A stretch of 64,000 nucleotides of DNA from Gottfriedia sp002574545 (GCA_052180195.1 CP197469.1), one strand, 5' to 3'. Shown: positions 35,601 through 44,003, counted from the stretch's first letter. Notes: a model not told the origin generated them from the letters alone. Translations and numbers: made by a program.

Positions 35601-35636
35601 AAAAAAGACAATCACCTAATCGGTATTTGTCTTAAA
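35601..35636 (-). terminator. Terminator after the EamA gene
   Basis: AAGACAA (minus strand) pairs with TTGTCTT across a loop of about 15 bases, followed by TTTTTC. Confidence 0.6.
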
Positions 35637-35654
35637 ATACATTACTATTTTATT

Positions 35655-36584
35655 TTAGATTTGGATTTGATGATCCCTTTTAAATTTGCGAGATACATCT
35701 TCATATACTCCTGAACCAAACATCACACCTATTAAAATTAAAATAAATCCAACTACTTGAGTTAAAACAATTTTTTCACCTAAAAATAATACCGCGCCAA
35801 TAAGTGAAAAGAATGGATTTAGATTTAAAAAGATGGCCGCCTCTGTTGTGCCAACTTTACCGAGGGCAAAATTATATAGCATATGCCCCATAGCTGTTGC
35901 AATAACGGCTGATGCAAAAAATACCGCCCAAATTCCTACTGAATGATGCACCATACTAGCCATTCCACCTGGCTCAAGAATTTGGCTAATTCCAAATAAT
36001 ATAATTGAACCCATAACTAGCATATATCCAGTCATTAATCTTGGATCTAATGTTTTTGAAACCTTTTTTATTAAAACAAAGCTAGATGCTTGCGCCAATA
36101 TTGCTAAAAACACATAAAAATCGCCATGTGAAACGCCATGAAAACCTCCACCGCTCTGGAACACAATAAATGCAACACCTGCAAAACCAAATAACACGCC
36201 TAAAATTCGAACAAAGTTCATTACACTACCTAAAAAGAAAACCGACAATAAGGCTGTTAAAAGCGGCCCCATTCCGAGAATTAGCCCCCCGTTTGATGCT
36301 GAAGTTTGAGAAAGACCGATCGATAAAAAATAATGATGTGCAACGACATTCAATAACATCGCAAAAAAAACATACCCAAACTCCCTCTTAGTAAGCAGAC
36401 GAACTTTTTTTATTAAAAATAAAATGATAAAAACACTTACTCCAGCAGTGAAAACACGAATAGCTGTCATCGTAACTGGCATAAAGTTCTCTACTAGAAC
36501 TTTAGTGGCAATTACATTAAATCCCCATACCACCATAATACAAAATAAAATGATATAAATTTGTTGCTTCTTCAACTTCCCCAC
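35655..36584 (-). CDS. EamA/DMT-family transporter
   Basis: A drug/metabolite-transporter protein of 309 residues with ten hydrophobic helices in two EamA repeats: the first opens IILFCIMVVWGFNVIATKVL, the second begins near HGDFYVFLAILAQASSFVLI, and LGKVGTTEAAIFLNLNPFFS is the usual conserved part of repeat two. It could export amino acids or metabolites, but nothing shows the substrate. The likely start is GTG 36584 and the ribosome site is weak. A GGGAACGTTCCC hairpin lies just upstream and a terminator lies after it. Confidence 0.85.
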   Translation of the reverse strand: MGKLKKQQIYIILFCIMVVWGFNVIATKVLVENFMPVTMTAIRVFTAGVSVFIILFLIKKVRLLTKREFGYVFFAMLLNVVAHHYFLSIGLSQTSASNGGLILGMGPLLTALLSVFFLGSVMNFVRILGVLFGFAGVAFIVFQSGGGFHGVSHGDFYVFLAILAQASSFVLIKKVSKTLDPRLMTGYMLVMGSIILFGISQILEPGGMASMVHHSVGIWAVFFASAVIATAMGHMLYNFALGKVGTTEAAIFLNLNPFFSLIGAVLFLGEKIVLTQVVGFILILIGVMFGSGVYEDVSRKFKRDHQIQI

Positions 36585-36607
36585 TTCTTTCTACTGGCCA
36601 AAATATA

Positions 36608-36632
36608 AAAAGAGGGAACGTTCCCCTCTTTT
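36608..36632 (-). terminator. Hairpin between the mobile cassette and EamA
   Basis: AAAAGAGGG-AACGTT-CCCTCTTTT is a near-perfect stem with T runs on both sides. Since nothing upstream needed it before the cassette inserted, it may be the old terminator of selO-direction transcripts or a leader of the EamA gene. Confidence 0.55.
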
Positions 36633-36728
36633 AAAAACTTTTAAGTACTTTTTCTAATATAGTAAATTTTTGAGAATTATTCAAAGTGTATGCTCAAATT
36701 CACTAAAAATATGTTCAATATTTTTCTT

Positions 36729-36736
36729 AAAAATAA
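36729..36736. repeat. Left target-site duplication
   Basis: AAAAATAA, identical to 37749-37756 on the other side of the cassette. Confidence 0.75.
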
Positions 36737-36807
36737 GGCTCTGTTAAAGTAAATTGTTGATTTTTGAACAAAAGTAAAAGACCACTATTTTGTGGTCTAT
36801 GCTGTTT

Positions 36808-36842
36808 CTTATTGAACTAACGCATTGCGTTAGTTGCATAAG
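36808..36842. repeat. Cassette stem-loop 1
   Basis: CTTAT and AACTAACGC pair with GCGTTAGTT and ATAAG around a three-base loop, with a two-base mismatch between the two stems. It lies just inside the left end, directly after the 126-residue gene. Confidence 0.7.
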
Positions 36843-36844
36843 GA

Positions 36845-37225
36845 CTAATTTTCTGAATCAGTCATTTCGTAATTTTTGGCTAATATCCATCCACTGAGAC
36901 CATAGGATGCCATAATCTCATAATATTTATATCTATTCATCATTAAGAAATCTTGTAGTTCAAACACATCATCATAATACATTGGCCAACAGTAATCTTT
37001 TTGTTTTTCTAATAATTGCTCATTTTCAGCACAAAATTTAGATACATCCGACTCATCTATCCCAAATAATATACTTCCTGGTATTTGCGTTTCAAAATAA
37101 TGGGCAAGTACATCTGTAAATAAAACATCTATGTATTTATTTGTTTCAGATACGGTGTGAAGAATTATTTTATTTTTTGCTAATTCCACCTCATATCCAA
37201 TAATTTCATTATCGTGAATTCCCAT
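36845..37225 (-). CDS. Cassette gene: unknown acidic protein
   Basis: A 126-residue protein beginning MGIHDNEIIGYEVELAKNKI. The frame is open further to 37249, but AAAGGAG lies before ATG 37225. It is soluble and acidic and contains IILHTVSETNKYIDVLFTDV and YYDDVFELQDFLMMNRYKYY, with an ending WILAKNYEMTDSEN. The look is similar to small immunity or cargo proteins of mobile islands, but I know no family. It is bounded by cassette stem-loops 1 and 2. The function is unknown. Confidence 0.65.
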   Translation of the reverse strand: MGIHDNEIIGYEVELAKNKIILHTVSETNKYIDVLFTDVLAHYFETQIPGSILFGIDESDVSKFCAENEQLLEKQKDYCWPMYYDDVFELQDFLMMNRYKYYEIMASYGLSGWILAKNYEMTDSEN

Positions 37226-37240
37226 AAAAACTCCTTTAAA

Positions 37241-37271
37241 CTTATGCAACTAAAGCACGCGTTAGTTGAAC
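37241..37271. repeat. Cassette stem-loop 2 between the cargo genes
   Basis: AACTAA-AGC and GC-G-TTAGTT pair around AC. The flanking CTTATGC and GAAC correspond to the outer parts of stem-loop 1. The stop codon of the membrane cargo gene is part of it. Confidence 0.65.
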
Positions 37272-37534
37272 AATACTTGTCCAAAAATCATCCCAATAAT
37301 TAAAATAGATGAAATTCCAGAAATCATTGTTAACAAGATTTTTATTCTTTTTGTTCTAAATTTGAAACGACCATATACTTTAAAAATTAGAATAACGAGT
37401 GGTACCTGTAAAATCCCAAAATATATCCGATCAACAGTAAATGGGGCGTTGTAATATTTTTCAGTATAAAAATTTATGCTCATAATACAGCTAATTAATA
37501 TGAACTGAAAAATAATAAATTTAGTATGTTTCAT
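37262..37534 (-). CDS. Cassette gene: small membrane protein
   Basis: A 90-residue protein with about three membrane helices (residues 5-22, 37-53 and 66-88: FIIFQFILISCIMSINF, FGILQVPLVILIFKVYG, ILLTMISGISSILIIGMIFG) and basic loops RFKFRTKRIK. AAAGGA lies nine bases before the ATG. Its stop codon is in stem-loop 2. It is unknown to me. The neighbour within the cassette is a soluble acidic protein, and the two could work as a pair. Confidence 0.65.
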   Translation of the reverse strand: MKHTKFIIFQFILISCIMSINFYTEKYYNAPFTVDRIYFGILQVPLVILIFKVYGRFKFRTKRIKILLTMISGISSILIIGMIFGQVLFN

Positions 37535-37683
37535 TATGTATTTTCCTTTGTAATCTATATTATTTTTAAATAAAAGCTTAACTTAATAATTCTACTTCAA
37601 TTTACATATCCTCTTCCATAATGACTATTCTTGTAATCCAATTTTATCAAATCTGAATACCTTGGTGTATTCTTTTTCTTACA

Positions 37684-37723
37684 ATTCTTATTCAACTAAA
37701 CTGCCATTTAGTTCAATAAGAAT
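37684..37723. repeat. Cassette stem-loop 3
   Basis: ATTCTTATT and AACTAAA pair with TTTAGTT and AATAAGAAT around CTGCCA, with one mismatch. It lies just inside the right end of the cassette and is clearly related to stem-loops 1 and 2. Confidence 0.7.
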
Positions 37724-37754
37724 ATCAACAATCTTTTATAACAGAGCCAAAAAT

Positions 37755-37787
37755 AAAAATACTACCCTTGAAAAAGGTAGTATTTTT
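37755..37787 (-). terminator. Terminator after selO
   Basis: AAAAATACTACC and GGTAGTATTTTT form a 12-bp stem with a nine-base loop, followed on the minus strand by an A/T-rich tail. The cassette has inserted at the edge of this terminator, and the duplicated AAAAATAA overlaps it. Confidence 0.85.
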
Positions 37788-37791
37788 ATCA

Positions 37792-39288
37792 TCAAGTACC
37801 ACAGAAAGTCTGATAAGGACGATCCGGATCAGGAGGTAGTGTACAATAATTTATCTGTTCTTTTGATTCAACAAATGGAGTAGAAAGTGCTTTAAGCAAT
37901 TTCTCCATCACGCTATAATCTCCGTTCTCTACCGCTGCTTCTAGAGCTTCTTCTACGCGATGATTTCTTGGAATGACAACCGGATTATTGTCTCGCATTA
38001 ATTGAAGAGAGGCTTCTTTTGATTCTGATTGTCTACTTAATCTATCCTGCCACTGCTTCTCCCACTGTTTAAACTCAGATGAAGCAAATAAAGGTAGCTC
38101 ATCTTGATTACCGTAAGATAACGCTCTAAATGTATTCGTATAATCAGCTTTTTGCCTTTCCATTATTTCAAGTAACTCATCAATTAATGTCTTATCTTGT
38201 TCTTCTTCATTAAATAGGCCTATTTTTTTTCTCATTCCTGCGATCCAATTATCAACATAAATAATAGGGTATTCAGAAATGGCATTCTGTGCTATTTCTA
38301 ATGCCTTTTCTTGATCATCATGCAATAAAGGTAATAATGTTTCAGCAAATCGAGCCAAATTCCATCCAGCCATTTTTGGTTGATTTCCATATGCATAGCG
38401 ACCGCGTAAATCAATTGAGCTAAAAACAGTTGCAGGATCATATGCATCCATGAATGCACATGGACCATAATCAATTGTTTCACCACTAATCGTCATATTA
38501 TCAGTGTTCATCACACCATGTATAAAACCAACTAATTGCCATTTGATAATTAAGAAAGCTTGGCGCTTAATGACGCCTTGAAGTAGTGAAAGATATCGAT
38601 TCTGATCATTTTGATCAATTTCAGGATAATGCCTTTGAATTGTATAATCAGCAAGTTCTTGAAGTTCATTCACACTGCCCCATCTGGAAACATACTGAAA
38701 CGTACCGACACGAATATGACTAGCAGCAATTCGTGTCATTACTGCCCCAGGTAATCGAGTTTCACGCTGGATTTGTTCACCTGTCGTTACAACGGCTAGG
38801 CTTCTTGTAGTTGGTATCCTTAACGCATGCATCGCCTCACTTATAATATATTCGCGAAGCATCGGGCCAAGTGCTGCACGACCATCTCCACCTCGTGAAT
38901 AAGGTGTTCTACCTGAACCTTTCAGTTGTACATCAAATCGCTCATTTTTTGGCGTAATCTGTTCACCGAGTAATAAAGCTCTTCCATCTCCTAGCATATT
39001 AAAGTGTGCAAACTGATGCCCTGCATATGCTTGAGCAAGTGGCAATCCACCTTCTGGTACTCGATTCCCGGCAAAAACATTTACACTTTCTTCGCTTTGA
39101 AGCGATTGAACATCGAGACCAAGTGATAATGCCAATGGCTCATTTAGAACAACTAATTTCGGCGAACTGACCGGATTTAAGTCTTGAATAGCAAAAAAGA
39201 ATTCCGGTAATCTTGCATAACTATTGTCAAAATTCCATCCTGCATCATTTTTTACGTTTCCCTGAGTCATCAGATCCCCCATTTCCAT
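37792..39288 (-). CDS. selO: SelO-type protein adenylyltransferase (YdiU family)
   Basis: SelO is a pseudokinase-fold enzyme that attaches AMP to protein hydroxyl groups, and E. coli SelO helps during oxidative stress. Conserved stretches are NSYARLPEFFFAIQDLNPVS at the N-terminus, AQAYAGHQFAHFNMLGDGRA, QLKGSGRTPYSRGGDGRAAL, FIHGVMNTDNMTISGETIDY and PDRPYQTFCGT at the end. Most bacterial members lack selenocysteine, and here the last residues are also cysteine-glycine-threonine. The length of 498 residues is normal. ATG 39288 (AAGGA nearby) or ATG 39270 (after GGGGG) could be the start. A terminator follows. Confidence 0.92.
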   Translation of the reverse strand: MEMGDLMTQGNVKNDAGWNFDNSYARLPEFFFAIQDLNPVSSPKLVVLNEPLALSLGLDVQSLQSEESVNVFAGNRVPEGGLPLAQAYAGHQFAHFNMLGDGRALLLGEQITPKNERFDVQLKGSGRTPYSRGGDGRAALGPMLREYIISEAMHALRIPTTRSLAVVTTGEQIQRETRLPGAVMTRIAASHIRVGTFQYVSRWGSVNELQELADYTIQRHYPEIDQNDQNRYLSLLQGVIKRQAFLIIKWQLVGFIHGVMNTDNMTISGETIDYGPCAFMDAYDPATVFSSIDLRGRYAYGNQPKMAGWNLARFAETLLPLLHDDQEKALEIAQNAISEYPIIYVDNWIAGMRKKIGLFNEEEQDKTLIDELLEIMERQKADYTNTFRALSYGNQDELPLFASSEFKQWEKQWQDRLSRQSESKEASLQLMRDNNPVVIPRNHRVEEALEAAVENGDYSVMEKLLKALSTPFVESKEQINYCTLPPDPDRPYQTFCGT

Positions 39289-39436
39289 TTTTTTCCTTTT
39301 TAATATGTACTCTCTACATATATCAAAAAAACCATAGATTTTCTATGATTTTGTTTTGACAATCCATTCTACAGTTAGTGTCTACTCCACAACTTCAATC
39401 TATTCTAACATTGTATTTAGCTCGTTTTAATAAAAT

Positions 39437-39464
39437 AACGGCTACTCAAAAGCAGCCGTTTCTT
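39437..39464 (-). terminator. Terminator after vanZ-like gene
   Basis: AACGGCT and AGCCGTT form a seven-bp stem (with extra weak pairs), followed on the minus strand by ATTTTATT. Confidence 0.7.
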
Positions 39465-39472
39465 TAAAATTC

Positions 39473-40012
39473 CTATTTATCAACAATTTCTCTATCCTGG
39501 ATACTGCTTGATGTATGAATAAATTTATTATAAACAGTATCACAAAGTTTAATCGCACAATAACCTAATAATCCACCAAAGGTATTTAGTATTAGATCAT
39601 CCACATCAAAAACCCCTAAAGAAAAAACAACTTGTAAACTTTCTATGCATAAAGTAAAACAAAAAGAACCAACGAATACGCCTCCAAATGACATCCCTCT
39701 ATTTTTCGACAAGAGAATAAGAAACATTCCAAATGGGATAAACGCTACAATATTTCCAACTAAATTACTAAAATCTGGCCAAGATGATAGTCTATGACTA
39801 TTAAGGAATATTGTTTTAAATGGGATAAAATTACCCATTTTAAATTCATTTATGAGATGAACAGGGTTCCCTAGATTCGTCTGTAGTTGATCCGTAAGAT
39901 AGGTTAGATCTCTAAAGCGGAATTTAAAAAGAATAACTCGAATGATTGCATATAGATAAAAGGCGAATAGTGCAAAAACAATTAGTTTATTCATTAATTT
40001 TACGATTTTCAT
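39473..40012 (-). CDS. VanZ-family membrane protein
   Basis: VanZ-like proteins have four to five membrane helices, and VanZ of Tn1546 gives low-level teicoplanin resistance by an unknown mechanism. Family motifs seen are MGNFIPFKTIFLN, NLVGNIVAFIPFGMFLILLS and ESLQVVFSLGVFDVDDLILN. The 179 residues are normal. The start overlaps the vanY-like gene by four bases (ATGA), showing translational coupling. The pair lies downstream of a VanR/VanS-like system. Chromosomal VanZ proteins may have a broader envelope role, and clinical resistance is not implied. Confidence 0.85.
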   Translation of the reverse strand: MKIVKLMNKLIVFALFAFYLYAIIRVILFKFRFRDLTYLTDQLQTNLGNPVHLINEFKMGNFIPFKTIFLNSHRLSSWPDFSNLVGNIVAFIPFGMFLILLSKNRGMSFGGVFVGSFCFTLCIESLQVVFSLGVFDVDDLILNTFGGLLGYCAIKLCDTVYNKFIHTSSSIQDREIVDK

Positions 40013-40914
40013 TTTGCAATGCGATCCTCCTTTGAGTTATTAAATACCGTCACAATCACACCATCCATATTGTTTCCTGATAGTTCATAATGAAGATTGG
40101 TAGGCACCTGAATCGTCGTACTTTTACGAACGGGGTAATAAGAGATTTTGTATTCTTCTCCATTTATAGTAGTTGAAATAGACTTTTGTTTTTTTAAGAA
40201 ATCCAAATACTCTTCTAAAGAAAAATTCTTTTCTTCCATAATCACACTATGTGGCAATCCTACATAACGAATATGCCACGGTTCATACTGAATACCTGTA
40301 ATTTGTGTTTTATCCTTTGGATAGCGTATGATAAAGCCGTATTTCCAAGCATTATTTGCTAGCCACTTACCTTCAGGTGCCTCATTCATTTTCATTTTGG
40401 TAGAACCTACATCAAGTGATAAACCTAAATTATGTTCACTACGACCCGCAGGCATGGCATAGTCTGAACCCATTTGTTGATAAAGCACATTTTGCTCATC
40501 AAAGTCTCTGAAGCCGCTATTAATTTTAAAATGCCTAACCCCTTCATTGTTTGCAGCAATGATCATCTTTAAAAATTTGCTGGCAACATCCTCTGACAAT
40601 TCGATGTTCGTATCAAACAATTCATATCCCTTTGTCAATTCTTTGTGAGTAAATAAGTTTAAAACATCTTTTTTTATACTCCCTTGGTGCACTGGAAATT
40701 TTTTGTTTACCAAGAGTAAATTCCCTTTATAGACCGATTCTTTTGTTATGCTCTTCGTTTGGAAACTTTCAGAAGACTTACTATCATCTAATTGTTCATC
40801 GTTCATTTTTTTATCTGTTTGTATGACTACGCTATCTTGAAGCGTCGTTTCTTTATTCACGATTGTAAAACTAAGTAAAATTACTATTATCACTAAAAAT
40901 CCCCACTTCTTCAT
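40009..40914 (-). CDS. VanY-like D-Ala-D-Ala carboxypeptidase (M15B)
   Basis: A zinc carboxypeptidase that trims the last D-alanine of peptidoglycan precursors. An N-terminal signal/anchor (residues 3-20, WGFLVIIVILLSFTIV) precedes a variable region, then the M15 motifs MPAGRSEHNLGLSLDVGS (SxHxxGxxxD, zinc histidine and aspartate) and YEPWHIRYVG with the final histidine. About 301 residues. The frame opens with GTG 40920, but AGGAGG spacing favours ATG 40914. It overlaps vanZ and lies about 90 bases after the kinase gene. No vanHAX genes are present, so this is not a full glycopeptide-resistance set. Confidence 0.88.
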   Translation of the reverse strand: MKKWGFLVIIVILLSFTIVNKETTLQDSVVIQTDKKMNDEQLDDSKSSESFQTKSITKESVYKGNLLLVNKKFPVHQGSIKKDVLNLFTHKELTKGYELFDTNIELSEDVASKFLKMIIAANNEGVRHFKINSGFRDFDEQNVLYQQMGSDYAMPAGRSEHNLGLSLDVGSTKMKMNEAPEGKWLANNAWKYGFIIRYPKDKTQITGIQYEPWHIRYVGLPHSVIMEEKNFSLEEYLDFLKKQKSISTTINGEEYKISYYPVRKSTTIQVPTNLHYELSGNNMDGVIVTVFNNSKEDRIAK

Positions 40915-41008
40915 TATCACATTCCTCCTATTTCTGATTGATTCTAGAATAGGAAAAATTTTTTAAATAAAAAGTGGGGTAAACTTTAAATTTTTCTTAA
41001 ATACTCTT

Positions 41009-42121
41009 TTAAACTTGGTCAATTGAGCTACTTTCTTGCGGTAATCGAACTTCAAAAACTGTTTTGATTACACTACTTTCTGCTGTAATTGTTCCATTAT
41101 GTTGTTCCACAATATTTTTTGCAATGAATAAACCGAGACCTGTGCTATCTTCTTGATGAGTTCTTGCTTTATCACCAGTATAAAACATATCAAAAAGATA
41201 TGGGAGTTCCTCAGGAGGAATACAATCTCCGTAATTAATAACCTGAATAACCACTTCTTTCTCATCAACAAACCCATTAATATCGACAAACTGACCATCA
41301 TATCCATAACGATTTGCATTCGTTAAAAGATTTTCAAACACACGAGCTAACATCTCTCCGTCACCTAAAATAGGCAAATGTGGCAGCAGATTCATTCGTG
41401 CAATCAAATGATTATTCTCGAAAACAGGATACAATTCTTCTTTTAATTGAAACAGTAAATCACTTAAATTTATTTGCTCTTTTTCAAGCGGTAACATCCC
41501 ATAGTTCATTCTAGTTATTTCGAATAATTCATCGATTAGCTTTTCTAAACGCTGAGATTTAGTAAAAGCAATCGTTAAGAAGTGTTTAACTTGTTCCTTA
41601 GTTAGCTTCTCATCCTTAAGAATTAAATCCAAATAACCTAATACACTGGTTAGCGGAGTACGTAAATCATGAGCCAAATTTACAACTAACTGTTCTTTAC
41701 TGTTTTCTGAAAAATCGCCTCTTTGTACAGCTTCTTCTAATTTTTCACTTGCTAGATTAATTGCTTGAGCAATATCTCCAAATTCATCATTTGATTGGAT
41801 TGAAACTCGATGTGTAAAGTTGCCACGTGCAAGATAATGAATTCCGTTTGCTATTTCTTTAAAATAAGTAGAATAGGGCTTAGTGAGTAAATAGAAAAAC
41901 AATATCGAAAGTGGGATAAATAGAAATAAAAAGAAGTTAACGTCTCCAATACTCTGCATGAATTGACGAAGCTGGGCCAAAGGGTCACCAAAACGAACCA
42001 TCGTGTGATAATAAAGCTGTAATCCTTTAAAAATTAAATAAGTGATCATACCAGCCAGCATCATACTTAAACCGAATAATACGATTATTTTGGAGCGAAA
42101 ACTGTGTATAATTTTATCCAT
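41009..42121 (-). CDS. VanS-like sensor histidine kinase
   Basis: A 370-residue membrane kinase. Two membrane helices (about residues 10-30 and 55-75: IIVLFGLSMMLAGMITYLIF, FLFLFIPLSILFFYLLTKP) enclose a short outside loop of around 25 residues. A HAMP region is followed by the H box NLAHDLRTPLTSVLGYLDLI, N box ENLLTNANRYGYD, and G boxes DSTGLGLFIAKNIVEQHNG. It overlaps the regulator gene by eight bases, a normal coupling. The small sensing loop is like VanS or other envelope sensors. The ligand is unknown. It probably controls the vanY-vanZ pair downstream. Confidence 0.88.
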   Translation of the reverse strand: MDKIIHSFRSKIIVLFGLSMMLAGMITYLIFKGLQLYYHTMVRFGDPLAQLRQFMQSIGDVNFFLFLFIPLSILFFYLLTKPYSTYFKEIANGIHYLARGNFTHRVSIQSNDEFGDIAQAINLASEKLEEAVQRGDFSENSKEQLVVNLAHDLRTPLTSVLGYLDLILKDEKLTKEQVKHFLTIAFTKSQRLEKLIDELFEITRMNYGMLPLEKEQINLSDLLFQLKEELYPVFENNHLIARMNLLPHLPILGDGEMLARVFENLLTNANRYGYDGQFVDINGFVDEKEVVIQVINYGDCIPPEELPYLFDMFYTGDKARTHQEDSTGLGLFIAKNIVEQHNGTITAESSVIKTVFEVRLPQESSSIDQV

Positions 42122-42812
42122 TAAAAGAATACCCCACTCCCCAAACCGTTTTGATTAACTTATTTTTTCGTTTATCTTCTCCGAGTTTTTTCCGCAAGGT
42201 GCGAATATGTACCATTACTGTATTACCACCTTCAAAATAGGCATCACCCCAAACGAGCTGAAAAATAGTTTCTACACTGAAAACTTTCTTCGGATGTCTA
42301 GCTAATAAATACAAAATATCAAACTCTTTCGGCGTTAGCCCAATGTTTTCACCATGAAGCAAAACTGTCCGTTGATCAGGGGAAATCATTATTTCACCAA
42401 ATTCCAAAAGAGCTTTATGATCATCTACTTTCGGTTGGTTCAACTTCATAAAGCGTCGCAATTGAGCATTCACACGTGCAACTAATTCAATGGGGGTAAA
42501 TGGTTTTGTTATATAATCATCTGCTCCAATAACCAGTCCTTGTACTTTATCGAAATCAGATGTTTTAGCACTCAAAAATATGATTGGCATATTATGCCGC
42601 TCGCGAATGAGCCGAGTTACCTCATAACCGTCCATTTTTGGCATCATAATATCTAATATCAACAAATCTATTGACCCAGTCTCGACTACACGAACAGCCT
42701 CATGTCCATCTGAAACTTTAATAATATGATACCCTTCTTTTTCTAAATGTAAGGCTATTAAATCAGCAATCTCCTGTTCATCATCCGCTATTAAAATAGA
42801 GATAGGTTTCAT
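42114..42812 (-). CDS. OmpR/PhoB-family response regulator (VanR-like)
   Basis: The 232-residue regulator has a receiver domain with acidic pair ILIADDEQEIADLIALHLEK, phospho-acceptor aspartate in LLILDIMMPKMDGYEVTRLI, and lysine KPFTPIEL. The winged helix ends in HIRTLRKKLGEDKRKNKLIK TVWGVGY, a standard PhoB-type DNA-binding domain. It is the first gene of the regulator-kinase-vanY-vanZ group. Just upstream lies the 52-bp repeat array, not obviously part of its promoter. The target sites were not identified. Confidence 0.9.
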   Translation of the reverse strand: MKPISILIADDEQEIADLIALHLEKEGYHIIKVSDGHEAVRVVETGSIDLLILDIMMPKMDGYEVTRLIRERHNMPIIFLSAKTSDFDKVQGLVIGADDYITKPFTPIELVARVNAQLRRFMKLNQPKVDDHKALLEFGEIMISPDQRTVLLHGENIGLTPKEFDILYLLARHPKKVFSVETIFQLVWGDAYFEGGNTVMVHIRTLRKKLGEDKRKNKLIKTVWGVGYSFNG

Positions 42813-43033
42813 TCATTTCCCTCCTTTATCGTCACATTCAGTGGATGATTATCCAATTATATATGCTAACGATGATTTCTTTTAAACACTAAAAATTAAT
42901 AATTCGGGTCACAAACCAGCTTTGGTTCTCTGTATTATTTTCTATTATTTCCTCTTATTCTTCAAGAATATGGTCCAATTTGGTATATTGCTGAACTTTT
43001 TCAAAATATTATTTATAAACTTCTTGCTCTTTA

Positions 43034-43082
43034 TAACATAAAAAAATACCCCTTTAGATCATCTCTAAGGAGGTATTTCTTC
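43034..43082. repeat. Direct repeat copy 1 (decayed reductase terminator)
   Basis: These 49 bases match 45143-45191 at 47 positions and in the same orientation. The copy keeps the hairpin only imperfectly. Weaker similarity continues about 20 bases to the left, into the region that in copy 2 encodes the start of the TnsA-like fragment. The two copies border a 2.06-kb segment with the tandem array and patatin gene. Confidence 0.75.
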
Positions 43083-43180
43083 ACGGCGGAAAAGATGATT
43101 CTACTAAAAGCTGCAGATGCAACTTTAGAGTGTTGAAAAATGAGCTTGTCAACTACGCCAATCTTTGGTTGATTTCCACT
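43083..43180. other. Spacer between direct repeat and tandem array
   Basis: About 100 bases with no gene and no recognisable signal. Confidence 0.4.
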
Positions 43181-43873
43181 AAAACCTGTCATGAGTAAGG
43201 AACATTCTAATTTTTGCTGGTTTACTTCCTCATGAACCTGTTATGAGGAAGTACCTTTCTATTTTTCGCTAGTATACTTACCCATGAACCTGTCATGAGA
43301 AGTACCTTTCTATTTTTTGCTAGTTTACTTCCTCATGAACCTGTCATGAGGAAGTACCCTTCTATTTTTTGCTAGTTTACTTCCTCATGAACCTGTCATG
43401 AGGAAGTACCTTTCTATTTTTCGCTAGTTTACTTCCTCATGAACCTGTCATGAGGAAGTACCTTTCTATTTTTTGCTAGTTTACTTCCTCATGAACCTGT
43501 CATGAGGAAGTACCTTTCTATTTTTTGCTAGTTTACTTCCTCATGAACCTGTCATGAGGAAGTACCTTTCTATTTTTTGCTAGTTTACTTCCTCATGAAC
43601 CTGTCATGAGGAAGTACCTTTCTATTTTTTGCTAGTTTACTTCCTCATGAACCTGTCATGAAGAAGTACCTTTCTATTTTTTGCTAGTTTACTTCCTCAT
43701 GAACCTGTCATGAGGAAGTACCTTTCTATTTTTTGCTAGTTTACTTCCTCATGAACCTGTCATGAGGAAGTACCTTTCTATTTTTCGCTAGTTTACTTCC
43801 TCATGAACCTGTCATGAGGAAGTACCTTTCTATTTTTTACTAGTTTACTTCCTCATGAACCTATTATGAGAAG
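43181..43873. repeat. Tandem array of a 52-bp palindrome-bearing unit, 14 copies
   Basis: The unit contains TTCCTCATGA-ACCTG-TCATGAGGAA, a ten-bp perfect inverted repeat with five-base loop, then a T-rich linker TACCTTTCTATTTTTTGC and TAGTTTAC. Fourteen copies can be counted, with middle copies almost identical and the first and last ones worn. Neither strand carries a supported long frame, and 52 is not a multiple of three, so it is non-coding. The period is very near five turns of B-DNA, which would put each palindrome on the same face. It lies between the vanR-like gene and the patatin gene. Confidence 0.9.
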
Positions 43874-44003
43874 AAGCTACATGATTGAAATAAAATACTC
43901 ATGTAGCTCCTTTTTGTAGGCTTGTCTGTTTAAAATATATTATTTCACAGCTCATCGGGTCGACAAGGAGGCACACTCGACACGAGCTAGCCTCATGACG
44001 CGT

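Larger units (their letters stand above)
36737..37748. mobile_element. Transposase-less mobile cassette with two cargo genes
   Basis: The 1012-bp element begins with GGCTCTGTTAAAGTAAATTG (36737 on) and ends with the inverted counterpart GGCTCTGTTATAAAAGATTG (37748 backward). The two 28-base ends match at about 22 positions, with identical first ten bases and a shared ATTGTTGAT block. A perfect 8-bp direct repeat AAAAATAA flanks it. Inside are two small genes and three related stem-loops, but nothing like a transposase. Ends starting GG with CTGTTA and an 8-bp duplication recall IS1595-family elements. The family name is a guess. It fits a mobile insertion cassette moved by an enzyme made elsewhere. 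Confidence 0.75.

Noticed and set aside
36737..37748. IS231-type mobile insertion cassette
   Set aside because: The ends begin GGCTCTGTTA rather than the CAT-type ends of IS231 elements, so a different IS family must be involved.
43181..43873. CRISPR array
   Set aside because: The spacers are identical to each other, so the whole 52-base unit repeats. There are no unique spacers and no cas genes.
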